From Gordonibacter pamelaeae 7-10-1-b (GTDB lineage: Bacteria; Actinomycetota; Coriobacteriia; Coriobacteriales; Eggerthellaceae): a DNA stretch of 64,000 bases. Position numbers and translations under genes: made by a program. The first letter of the stretch is position 1; every line of letters starts with the position of its first letter. Of this stretch, positions 33,456 through 41,003 are shown piece after piece. The stretch lies in the NCBI RefSeq assembly GCF_000210055.1, contig NC_021021.1:3513790-3577789 (forward strand), written 5' to 3'. The notes below the pieces were generated by a model. The model was not told the DNA's origin. It was given only the letters and a program-made list of their open reading frames with translations, and did no database searches.

Positions 33456-35522
33456 TTGAAAGGCGAAGAACGATACCTTCTTAACTTGCTCGAAGGCACG
33501 AAAACTCGATTTGTTATCCCCGTCTATCAGCGCAACTACGACTGGAAGATCGAGAACTGCAAGCAATTGTTCGACGACCTTGAGGATGTCGTTTCCGAAG
33601 GCGTGGAGAGCCATTTCTTCGGCAGCATCGTCTCCAAGGCAGATGGCCCCGACACGCGTATCGTCATTGATGGCCAGCAAAGGATCACCACGTCATATCT
33701 TCTCCTGCTTGCCCTTGTGAGCAAGCTCAGGGAAGGCGCCATCGCCTCAGAAGACGACAACTTGGCCGACATGATCAACGAGGAATACCTCATCGACAAA
33801 TGGCATAAGTCCGAGCGAAAGCTGAAGCTGAAGCTCATCAAGGACGACCAGGCCGCCTTTGAGGCGATTTACTCCGCCGACGCAGAGAAGTTCATCCAGG
33901 ACTCCAACGTAACCCAGAATTTCATCTATTTCTGCGGCCGAATCGACAAGACAAAGCTGACAGCCGACCAGCTGCGCGAAGCCATCGAGCGCCTGATGAT
34001 CATCGACATCAAGCTCGACAAAGAAGACGACGCCCAGCGAATCTTCGAAAGCCTCAACTCAACAGGCCTCGACCTCAACGAGGGCGACAAGATCCGCAAC
34101 TTCATCCTTATGGGCCTCGATGCCCAAATGCAGGAGGAATACTACGAGCAGTACTGGAACGAGATCGAGAAGAACACCGGCTACGACGTAAGCTCCTTCG
34201 CCCGCGATTGGCTTGCTGCCGTCCGCAGGAAGACCCCCGCAATCAAGAAGGTCTATTCCGTGTTCAAGGACTATGTAAAAGCGGAGGCATTCGATACGAA
34301 GGTTCTGCTTGAGGAGCTTCTCAAGTACTCAAAGCATTACAAGGCGATCAACGCCGCCGATTCCGGAAACCATAGGCTCGATGCGGTTTTGAGGCGACTT
34401 ATTCTGCTGGACATGAGCGTCATGAACCCGTTCACGCTGAATCTGTTCGAGTACAGGCGCTGTGGAGAGATCAGCGACCAGCAGGTGATCGAGGCGCTCG
34501 AATCCGTCGAGACCTACCTTTTCAGGCGCTGGGTCTGCAAGGTTCCCACCAATGCGCTCAACAAGGTCTTCGAGACCCTGCACAGCGAGGTCCTGAGAGG
34601 CGTCAAGGACGGCGGTTCGTATCCTGACGTGTTGAACAAGGTTCTCCTCTCCAAGGAGGGCAGCGGGCATTTCCCAGATGACGCCGAGTTCATGCAGGCG
34701 TTCGAAGAGAGGGACTTCTACAGGATCGCAGGCTACAAGTACTACCTCTTCGATCGTCTTGAAAACGGAGACAGCCTCGAAAGGGTCAGCGTCGTCGACA
34801 ACCTTCGCGATGAGTCTTTCAGCGTTGAGCACATCATGCCCCAGACGCTTTCGACAAGTTGGCAGCAGGATTTGGGCGACGACTTCGCAGAAATCCACGC
34901 AAGGTGGCTGAACAGCATGGCAAACCTGACGCTTACCGCATACAACTCCAAATACAGCAACAGGCGCTTTGTCGAGAAGCGGGACATGGAGAACGGCTTC
35001 AAGCAGTCTGGCTTCAGGATCAACGGCTTCGTCTGCCAGCAAGAGGCCTGGGGTGAGGAGCAGCTGAAGGCTCGCAACGAGCTCATAAAAAGGAAGTTCC
35101 TTGAGCTTTGGCCACCCATCGAGTCCGACTTCGAGTGGAGCAACGGCGCCTACGAGGAGCATGCCCTCGACGATGACTTCTCGTTTACCGGCAGACAGAT
35201 TGCTGCATACAGCTTCATGGGCTCCCGCTTCACGGCGAAGACCTGGGTTGACATGATCTGCGGCGTGCTTTCTATGGTTTACGAGCTTGATCCAGTCGTC
35301 TTCCATAAGTTCGTCCCCGAAGGCTCGGACTTTCCGGGAAGGTATTTCTCATGTAAGGAAAGCGACTATTGCTTCAAAGTTGGCGAGGGAATCTACTTCA
35401 ATCCTGGAAGCTCAACTTACGTGAAAATCGAAACCCTAAAGATCGTTTTCGAGGCAGCGGGCATTGATTGCTCGGAGCTTCTGATTGAGCTGTACAGGTC
35501 GAAGATCGGGGATCCGTCGTAG
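33456..35522 (+). CDS. GmrSD-like restriction protein (DUF262 + DUF1524)
   Basis: From the preferred TTG at 33456 (AAAGGA just upstream) the protein has 688 residues. The N-terminal DUF262 domain shows VIPVYQRNYDW and VIDGQQRITTSYLLLL, the DGQQR nucleotide-binding motif. The middle is helical. The DUF1524 domain shows VEHIMPQTLS, followed by NLTLTAYNSKYSNRRF, an HNH-type nuclease arrangement. Such proteins are type IV restriction enzymes (GmrSD, BrxU, SspE types) that cut modified DNA. A further 170-residue C-terminal part follows; its end is duplicated at 39239. A TTG at 33441 is the alternative start. Confidence 0.82.
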   Translation: MKGEERYLLNLLEGTKTRFVIPVYQRNYDWKIENCKQLFDDLEDVVSEGVESHFFGSIVSKADGPDTRIVIDGQQRITTSYLLLLALVSKLREGAIASEDDNLADMINEEYLIDKWHKSERKLKLKLIKDDQAAFEAIYSADAEKFIQDSNVTQNFIYFCGRIDKTKLTADQLREAIERLMIIDIKLDKEDDAQRIFESLNSTGLDLNEGDKIRNFILMGLDAQMQEEYYEQYWNEIEKNTGYDVSSFARDWLAAVRRKTPAIKKVYSVFKDYVKAEAFDTKVLLEELLKYSKHYKAINAADSGNHRLDAVLRRLILLDMSVMNPFTLNLFEYRRCGEISDQQVIEALESVETYLFRRWVCKVPTNALNKVFETLHSEVLRGVKDGGSYPDVLNKVLLSKEGSGHFPDDAEFMQAFEERDFYRIAGYKYYLFDRLENGDSLERVSVVDNLRDESFSVEHIMPQTLSTSWQQDLGDDFAEIHARWLNSMANLTLTAYNSKYSNRRFVEKRDMENGFKQSGFRINGFVCQQEAWGEEQLKARNELIKRKFLELWPPIESDFEWSNGAYEEHALDDDFSFTGRQIAAYSFMGSRFTAKTWVDMICGVLSMVYELDPVVFHKFVPEGSDFPGRYFSCKESDYCFKVGEGIYFNPGSSTYVKIETLKIVFEAAGIDCSELLIELYRSKIGDPS

Positions 35523-35809
35523 CTACAAGGAGAGGGTTTGCAGAGGCTTCTCTACCCTGCCCTCCCTTGGCGTTGAAGGCGAAATCCTTTTGGCAGAACA
35601 CGCAGACGGCAGTCGGCGCACCATAGAAGTCGTTCTGATGGAGGGGTCGTCGATGACGCATTTCACTTGATAGTGCATGCAAAAGGCGAGTAGGCACTTA
35701 TTTTTAGCTGCGTACCTTTTTGCGAAACCGGCGCGATCAAGAAGGAGAGTTTCCCGTGATGGCGATAAGACGGAGGGGCTTCTGTAGGCGTGTAACCAGT
35801 AGGAGCTAC
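35523..35809. other. Intergenic tail after the GmrSD-like gene
   Basis: No gene is seen. The first 50 bases (to about 35570) resemble the sequence at 39360-39415 as part of the duplicated tail. No strong terminator was found. Confidence 0.4.
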
Positions 35810-36160
35810 TTATCGAAGCCCGCCGCCGCGGAGCTGCTCCTTGTAGTTCTCGCCCCAAACCCTCATTGCGTCGAGAACGGGCCTGAGCGTCTGTCCCAGG
35901 TCGGTGAGCGAGTACTCCACCCGTGGGGGCACCTCTGCGAACGCCTCACGATGAACGAGCCCCGTTTCCTCCATGGTTCGTAGGTTGCTGGTCAGAACTT
36001 TCTGCGAAATCTTGCCGATCGAGCGTTGCAGCTCCTTAAAGCGCATCGTGCCTCTGAGCGAGAGTTCGCGCAGGATGAGCACCTGCCACTTGTTGCCGAT
36101 GAGCAAAAGCGTTGTCTCCACTGGGCAGGCAGGCAGGTTCTCCAAAGTCGGTGCTGTCAT
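35810..36160 (-). CDS. HxlR-family transcriptional regulator
   Basis: This 116-residue protein starts at MTAPTLENLPACPVETTLLLIG (GGAGG lies 10 bases upstream). It has the HxlR winged-helix sequence: CPVETTLLLIGNKWQVLILREL, then MRFKELQRSIGKISQKVLTSNLRTMEETGLV and EYSLTDLGQTL. The cysteine in ACPVE is the conserved redox- or electrophile-sensing residue of many HxlR proteins. It is divergent from the NAD(P)-binding gene, which it probably controls. Confidence 0.87.
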   Translation of the reverse strand: MTAPTLENLPACPVETTLLLIGNKWQVLILRELSLRGTMRFKELQRSIGKISQKVLTSNLRTMEETGLVHREAFAEVPPRVEYSLTDLGQTLRPVLDAMRVWGENYKEQLRGGGLR

Positions 36161-36215
36161 ATTCGCGAAACCTCCGTCTGCAATCATGCACGTCATTTAC
36201 ATTAGTTTCCTTTTG

Positions 36216-36228
36216 GTGCTTACAGCAC
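36216..36228. promoter_or_regulatory. HxlR operator candidate
   Basis: The palindrome GTGCT-TAC-AGCAC lies midway between the divergent HxlR and oxidoreductase genes. A TATATA-like -10 element (about 36251) follows toward the plus-strand gene. Confidence 0.5.
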
Positions 36229-36321
36229 TTTAATGTGCCTTCTTTCCATTATATACCTTTGACGCGTATCGTACGAGCTGTAAAGAAAGCAGCGGCGAGT
36301 GCCGCAAGTCGAAAGGAAAGC

Positions 36322-36960
36322 ATGATGACCAAGAAGATCGCAGTTGTAGCAGCGAACGGCAGGGCCGGCAGCCTCATCGTCGAGGAGGCCGTGCGTCGCG
36401 GATTCGACGTGACCGCCATCGTACGCGGCGAGAATAGGACCGCCGCTCAGAACTCCGTCATCAAGGACGCGCTCGAGCTCACTACAGAGGACCTCGCAGG
36501 ATTCGACGCAGTGGTGGACGCCGTGGGCGGCTGGACGCCCGAGACCATCCCCGCTATCACCGACGCGGGCATCCACTTGGCTGATGTGCTGGTTGGCACC
36601 GATGTGCGCCTGCTCGTCGTGGGTGGCGCGGGCTCGCTGTTCGTCAACCCCGAACATACGGTCACCGTCGACATGGGCCCGGACTTCCCCGATGACTGGA
36701 AGCCGCTGTCCGCCGCGGCCGGCAAAGTCCTTGCTCACCTTCGCGAAACGGACGGCCTCAAGTGGACCTTCGTTTCCCCTGCTGCCGACTTCCAAGCCGA
36801 CGGCGAGCGCACCGGCGAGTACATCCTGGCGGGCGAGGAGTTCACGCTCAACGGCCGCGGCGAGTCAACGCTCTCGTACGCCGACTATGCGATCGCCATG
36901 GTCGATGAGATCGAGTCCGGTGACCACGTCGCCCAGCGCATCTCGGTTGTGAGCAAGTAG
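36322..36960 (+). CDS. NAD(P)H-binding NmrA/YwnB-like protein
   Basis: This 212-residue protein has an N-terminal Rossmann motif (IAVVAANGRAGSLIVEEAVRRG, with GRAGS as the nucleotide loop) and LLVVGGAGSLF in the middle. It looks like the NAD(P)H-binding, NmrA-related proteins commonly induced by electrophile or disulfide stress beside HxlR regulators. Substrate unknown. AAAGGA precedes the start at 36322. A second ATG three bases later is equally good. Confidence 0.82.
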   Translation: MMTKKIAVVAANGRAGSLIVEEAVRRGFDVTAIVRGENRTAAQNSVIKDALELTTEDLAGFDAVVDAVGGWTPETIPAITDAGIHLADVLVGTDVRLLVVGGAGSLFVNPEHTVTVDMGPDFPDDWKPLSAAAGKVLAHLRETDGLKWTFVSPAADFQADGERTGEYILAGEEFTLNGRGESTLSYADYAIAMVDEIESGDHVAQRISVVSK

Positions 36961-37101
36961 CTTCATGCCGTCTGGGAAACGGGGAGGGTCGATGCCAGCC
37001 GCGTCGACCCTCCCGTTGCGTACCGAGGCAACCAGTCTTGTTGCCTGAGCTGTGACATCTGGGGGGGAGTGCTCCGCGCGGGCAATCGCAAGGAGGCCCC
37101 G

Positions 37102-37296
37102 ATGGAGACGGCCAACGTCACCGTACGCATGGGGAGGCAGACGAGGGACGACGCGGCGAAGCTCTTCTCGGAGCTCGGCATAAGCACGACCCAGGCGATC
37201 AACATGTTCCTCAAGCAGGCCGTGAGGGAACAGAGGATACCCTTCGAGGTAACCGCAAGGCCCGCCGTCGAGCGCGGCGGCGAGAAGCCTGGGTAA
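37102..37296 (+). CDS. Orphan RelB/DinJ-type antitoxin
   Basis: This 64-residue protein (METANVTVRMGRQTRDDAAKLF) matches the RelB/DinJ family: an RHH DNA-binding start and the typical ELGISTTQAINMFLKQAV core. It would pair with a RelE/YafQ-type toxin. No toxin frame follows in the next 470 bp, so it is an orphan, a remnant or an antidote to a toxin elsewhere. AAGGAGG lies just before the start. Confidence 0.8.
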   Translation: METANVTVRMGRQTRDDAAKLFSELGISTTQAINMFLKQAVREQRIPFEVTARPAVERGGEKPG

Positions 37297-37708
37297 GGAA
37301 GTCCGGCGCATTCCCTCCCAACAGGGCGAGGACGCCCATCCAGGGATCTCATCTGCTATTTGCAGAACCCGTCATTCCGACAAGCAAAACTCGACGCTTG
37401 GGGGCATGGGCCCCTTCGGTGCAGGAGGGAGCCGAGGCTCGCCGCATGGGCCCCATGTGCGGGAAACGCCAGCACCCCCCCCCGTGCGAAGCTCCCATCG
37501 GATGCCCGCAAAGGAAACACGCAGCAAGACGTGCGGGCCAATCGGCTGCAAGGAGGCCGTGCGCGCGGAGATCGCGCCGGCACGGCGCAAGGCGTCAAGG
37601 GAGGGGAATATCGTGAGGGCGGCACCGAGAGCCTGCCTTGGGCTCGCGAAGTCCGTTCTCCGCCCTGCGCCTCGCCTCATGCGATACGCGCGCAAAGAGC
37701 CTCCCTGT
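37297..37708. other. Intergenic region without a supported gene; contains a C9 tract
   Basis: Frames here are arginine/proline-rich on both strands and look like noise, perhaps of a decayed toxin gene. A run of nine C lies at 37475-37483 and lies in a frame that is open into the abiEi gene downstream. Confidence 0.4.
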
Positions 37709-37754
37709 TGTACAGATCTGCTGAATGTGAGAGAATATTCAGCAGATCTGTACA
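37709..37754 (+). promoter_or_regulatory. 18-bp-arm palindrome, AbiEi operator
   Basis: Perfect arms TGTACAGATCTGCTGAAT (37709-37726) and ATTCAGCAGATCTGTACA (37737-37754) with a 10-nt spacer lie 17 bp upstream of the abiEi start. AbiEi antitoxins bind inverted repeats at this place. Confidence 0.7.
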
Positions 37755-37771
37755 GTTGGGAGGGACGGGCG

Positions 37772-38356
37772 ATGATGGGGATATTGGAAATGGCGAGGAA
37801 CGCAAACGGCTACGTCTCCTCCGCCCAGGCGACCGCCGAAGGCATTCCAAGGAGGCTCCTGGCCGCCGCCGTCGCTTCCGGCGAGCTGGTCCAGGTCGAC
37901 CGCGGGCTGTACGCGCTGCCCGACACCTGGGAGGACCCGCTGCTCATAGCGCAGCACCGCTTCTCCAAGGGCACGTTCTCGGATGAGACGGCGCTGTACC
38001 TGCACGGCATGACCGACCGCGCGCCGTTCTCGCTGACCATGACCTTCCCGAGGTCCTTCAACACAAAGGCCGCCAAGGGCGCCGGCATCACCTGCCGCAC
38101 ATGCGCCGACGACGTGCTCGATCTGGGGGCGTGCCGGGTGGCGACCCAATACGGGAACGCCGTCCGCGCCTACGACGTCGAGAGGACGCTCTGCGACATC
38201 GTGCGGGGCCAGAGGGCCGTCGACTCGCAGGTCGTCGCCCCGGCGATGCAGAAGTACGCGGCGAGCAGGGAGCGCGACCCCGTGAAACTCCTGGGCTATG
38301 CCCGCAGGCTCGGGGTCGAGGCGAAGATCAGGAACTATCTGGAGGTGCTCCTGTGA
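37772..38356 (+). CDS. abiEi: AbiEi-type antitoxin, second pair
   Basis: This 194-residue protein has an N-terminal winged helix (GYVSSAQATAEGIPRRLLAAAVASGELVQVDRGLY region) and a C-terminal domain with YDVERTLCDIVRG, the same layout as the first AbiEi but with little direct sequence identity. The start (ATG at 37772 or 37775) follows GGGAGGGA. The stop overlaps the GTG of the toxin gene (GTGA). A large perfect palindrome upstream is its likely operator. Confidence 0.82.
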   Translation: MMGILEMARNANGYVSSAQATAEGIPRRLLAAAVASGELVQVDRGLYALPDTWEDPLLIAQHRFSKGTFSDETALYLHGMTDRAPFSLTMTFPRSFNTKAAKGAGITCRTCADDVLDLGACRVATQYGNAVRAYDVERTLCDIVRGQRAVDSQVVAPAMQKYAASRERDPVKLLGYARRLGVEAKIRNYLEVLL

Positions 38357-39195
38357 GGACGAAGAACGCGATGCAGCTCAAGGCGCGCATCAGCAACAAG
38401 GCCAAGGAAGCCGGGATTCCGGCGCAGGCTCTCATGCAGAACTACCTGATGGAGAGGCTCCTCGAGAGGCTTTCGAAGTCGAAGTGGCAACCGAACGTTG
38501 TGGTGAAAGGCGGCATGCTCATCTCCTCCCTCGTCGGCGTTGCCTCGCGCACGACCATGGACCTCGATACGACCGTGCGGGGGTTCGACCTCACCCACGA
38601 GTCCGCGGAATCGGTCTTCCGACAGATCGCCGAGCTCGCATCCGATGACGACTGGACCTTCGAGTTCGACCGCACCGAGGACATCCGCGAAACCGACGAC
38701 TACCCTGGCATCCGTGTGCATTTGAAGGCTCTGTACCCTCCGATGGCAGTGCCCCTGACCATCGACGTGACCACGGGCGACAAGATCACGCCGGCACCCA
38801 TCGAGTACAGGTACCCGCTGCTCTTCGACGAGGGCTCCATAAGCCTCATGGCATACACCTTGGAAACGGTGCTCGCCGAGAAGCTGGAGACCGTCGTCTC
38901 GCGCGGAGTGGCCAACACCCGCCCCCGTGACTTCTACGACATCCACGTGCTTTGGAAGCTCCGGGGTGAGGGATGCGATCCAGCCACCCTCAAGGACGCC
39001 GTCTCGGCAACATGCGAGAAAAGGGGCAGCGCCGAAAGGATGGCGCATTGGGCTCATGTCCTCGGCGAGGTGGGGCAAGACGCGCAGATGCTGGCGCTTT
39101 GGGCCAAGTACGAGAAGAGGAACCCGTACGTCACCGGAATTACCCTCCAGGAGTGTTGCGAGACGGCTCGTTGGATCATGGCAAGCATCGCCTAA
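38353..39195 (+). CDS. abiEii: AbiEii-type nucleotidyltransferase toxin, second pair
   Basis: This 280-residue protein has the family motif VVKGGMLISS followed by RTTMDLDTTVRG (Gly-rich loop and the two metal-binding Asp), and the later LAEKLETVVSRG plus RPRDFYDIHVL block. It is the toxin of the type IV AbiE system and is coupled to the antitoxin gene by a GTGA overlap. All nucleotidyltransferase residues that I can place are present. An ATG at 38371 is the alternative start. Confidence 0.85.
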   Translation: MRTKNAMQLKARISNKAKEAGIPAQALMQNYLMERLLERLSKSKWQPNVVVKGGMLISSLVGVASRTTMDLDTTVRGFDLTHESAESVFRQIAELASDDDWTFEFDRTEDIRETDDYPGIRVHLKALYPPMAVPLTIDVTTGDKITPAPIEYRYPLLFDEGSISLMAYTLETVLAEKLETVVSRGVANTRPRDFYDIHVLWKLRGEGCDPATLKDAVSATCEKRGSAERMAHWAHVLGEVGQDAQMLALWAKYEKRNPYVTGITLQECCETARWIMASIA

Positions 39196-39207
39196 ATGGC
39201 CGTGCAT

Positions 39208-39352
39208 GGGATTCTGCCGCCTGGTAGAGCGGATCCGCCTCAATCCCGGAAGCTCAACTTCGCTGAGGACCGAGACGCTGGGGATCGCTTTTGAGGCAGC
39301 GGGCATTGACTGCCCGGAGCTTCTGATAGGGCAGCGTAGCTCGAAGATCTAG
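39208..39352 (+). pseudogene. Duplicated C-terminal tail of a GmrSD-like gene
   Basis: The frame reads LNPGSSTSLRTETLGIAFEAAGIDCPELLIG, closely matching the end of the GmrSD-like protein at 33456-35522 (FNPGSSTYVKIETLKIVFEAAGIDCSELLIE). DNA similarity continues beyond the stop into the 3' flank (to about 39415). Only about 40 codons remain. It marks either a second, lost GmrSD gene or a recombination scar. Confidence 0.75.
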
Positions 39353-39619
39353 GAGCCATCGTAGAAGCTAGGGGGGGTTGCAGAGCTTCTCTGCCTTTCC
39401 CACCTTTGGCATATGGCGTCCATGTTGCCATTGGCTGTTGCTCGCAGCTTGTCGTGACCCACCGTGACCCACCAAAGCACCCTACTCCGCCCCGAAAACC
39501 GTGACCCAAATTTGACCCCATGGATTCGCGGGCATTTTTGAGACTGAACCACATTAGGACAAACAGGAACAAACTATAGCGAACCGGAACAAACTGGAGA
39601 GAGTTTTCGACTATAGAGT

Positions 39620-40156
39620 GGGAGTAAGCCGATAGGGCTTTGACCTGCACTTTTTAGTGCCGCACTATGCCGCTGAGTTTCGTTTCGTACGAGAGTCACG
39701 GCATAGCCGCCAGCGACATTGGTGAGTAAATACGGTAATCGAGCCTCCGTCCCCGTGTTGGAACGGAGGCTTTTTCTTTGCCGTTTTACTCCCTTTCACC
39801 TGCGATTTCGCCATTTACTCCCCGTGTTTCAAGACAACAAGGTACGGGGCGGTATTCGGAGGAATGGGAGTAAGGATTCATCCCAAGTGAATGGACGCGC
39901 TGTTTTTGTCCCCGAGGGCGAAAAAAGGCTGTTTCGGGGCCCGTGAAACTCAAATCGAACTCAGTAGGCTTTTCGGCAGCCTCCGCACGGCGTTACCCCA
40001 GGTGGTTGATGGGGAGTAAAGAATCTTGCCATCTCAGGGAAAACGGGAGTAACCAGGGGAAATGCCGCGGCGTACCGCCATGTGATGCCGTGTAAGCCAC
40101 CGCAGCATTTACTCCCGGGGCACGCTGAAAATGTTCGCGTATGCAATGGGGAGTAA
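39620..40156. repeat. Eight copies of GGGAGTAA
   Basis: Copies lie at 39620-39627, 39866-39873, 40012-40019, 40045-40052 and 40149-40156 (direct) and at 39786-39793, 39815-39822 and 40109-40116 (inverted). The density is far above chance for an 8-mer in 540 bp. Most are extended as GGGGAGTAAA or similar. Confidence 0.75.
39742..39778 (+). terminator. Rho-independent terminator
   Basis: Arms AGCCTCCGT and ACGGAGGCT with a 12-nt loop, followed by TTTTTCTTT. No gene ends directly before it, so it may end an unannotated short RNA from the upstream repeat region. Confidence 0.7.
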
Positions 40157-40244
40157 AAACTCAGCAGACGCAGGAATGCGCGGCGCTCGCCGCCTAGCTT
40201 GGCGTCCTGATTCGGTTTCATTGGTTGCGATATGTGGCGGGTTG

Positions 40245-40658
40245 CTATAGCGAGGCTTTCCAGTCCTCGTATTCCCGGGCGCCGATCTCGCCGTCCTCGA
40301 GCTGCGCGCGCTTCTCCGCCCACAGCTCGATCGCCATCGCAGCTTTGGGCGCGTGCGGAGCGTTGGGGTTCAAGGTGAGCCCCGATCCGTCGGATGCGGG
40401 CGCGATGCCGAAGGAGTCCTCGAGCCGCACGAGAAGCGACATGAGGTCGCCCGCGGTCTCGACGCCGTAGTCCTTGAGGGCGTTGACGGAAACGCCGAGC
40501 GTATCGGCGATGGACTCGAGCAGCTCGGGCTTCACGGTGCGGATGCCGCTCTCGTAGTGGCGCACGGCCCCCTCGGTCAGACCGACCGCCTCGGCGAGCT
40601 GCGCCTGCGTCATGCCGCGCGACTTGCGGTACCGCCTTATGTTCTCGCCTACGGACAT
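40245..40658 (-). CDS. XRE-family repressor of the integration module
   Basis: This 137-residue protein starts at MSVGENIRRYRKSRGMTQAQLAEAVGLTEGAVRHYESG (GAGGAGG precedes). It has a standard XRE helix-turn-helix, and a C-terminal acidic helical part (MAIELWAEKRAQLEDGEIGAREYEDWKASL) often found in Coriobacteria and Firmicutes element regulators. It is divergent from the excisionase and integrase genes. The shared gap holds three GTACG-type operators, so it probably keeps the element integrated. Confidence 0.8.
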   Translation of the reverse strand: MSVGENIRRYRKSRGMTQAQLAEAVGLTEGAVRHYESGIRTVKPELLESIADTLGVSVNALKDYGVETAGDLMSLLVRLEDSFGIAPASDGSGLTLNPNAPHAPKAAMAIELWAEKRAQLEDGEIGAREYEDWKASL

Positions 40659-40698
40659 GCGCCCTCCTCCTCGAAATACGTACCCGCACATCTTACCA

Positions 40699-40779
40699 GC
40701 GTACGCAAATGTACGCAATTCTATTGACAGTACGGATTCGTACGTTTACTCTGAATCTGTAAAACGTACGTATCCGTAC
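40699..40779. promoter_or_regulatory. Three repressor operators and a TTGACA promoter
   Basis: Sites GCGTAC-N6-GTACGC (40699-40716), GTACG-N4-CGTAC (40730-40743) and GTACG-N4-CGTAC (40766-40779) lie between the divergent XRE and Xis genes. TTGACA (40724-40729) with TACTCT 17 bp later overlaps the second site. The arrangement resembles a phage-like switch. Confidence 0.7.
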
Positions 40780-40798
40780 GCTATTGATAGGAGGATCC

Positions 40799-41002
40799 AT
40801 GGACGAGAAGGTGGCGAAGACGCCGAGGCCGCACATGCTGGACGTCGACGAGGTCGCGGAGCTACTGAGAATCAAGAAAGGCAGCGCCTACGAGGTGATC
40901 AGGAAGATAAACGCCGAGCAGGAGGCGCGAGGGCGCGTGGTGATCCGCGGGCGCGTCCGAAGCGACGTCTTCGACGCCCTGTACTTCCCGGAGGTGGACT
41001 GA
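40799..41002 (+). CDS. Excisionase-like helix-turn-helix protein
   Basis: This 67-residue protein (MDEKVAKTPRPHMLDVDEVAELLRI) has a MerR/HTH_17-like DNA-binding core: LDVDEVAELLRIKKGSAYEVIRKINAEQEARG, then VVIRGRVRSDVFDALYF. It lies directly upstream of the integrase gene (1 bp gap) and starts after AGGAGG. Such proteins act as excisionases or directionality factors for tyrosine integrases. Confidence 0.78.
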   Translation: MDEKVAKTPRPHMLDVDEVAELLRIKKGSAYEVIRKINAEQEARGRVVIRGRVRSDVFDALYFPEVD

Positions 41003-41003
41003 G

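Larger units (their letters stand above)
39353..40244. other. Repeat-rich non-coding region near the integrase module
   Basis: No gene is supported. It holds three GTGACCCA copies (about 39455-39508), two GGAACAAACT copies (about 39569-39596), a terminator (39742-39778) and eight copies of GGGAGTAA (39620-40156). It probably includes integrase arm sites, the attachment site or a replication or transfer origin. Confidence 0.5.

Noticed and set aside
37360-37695. Several short frames on both strands between relB and the AbiE pair
   Set aside because: All are Arg/Pro-rich, overlap each other and lack start signals. I could not identify a RelE-type toxin in any of them.
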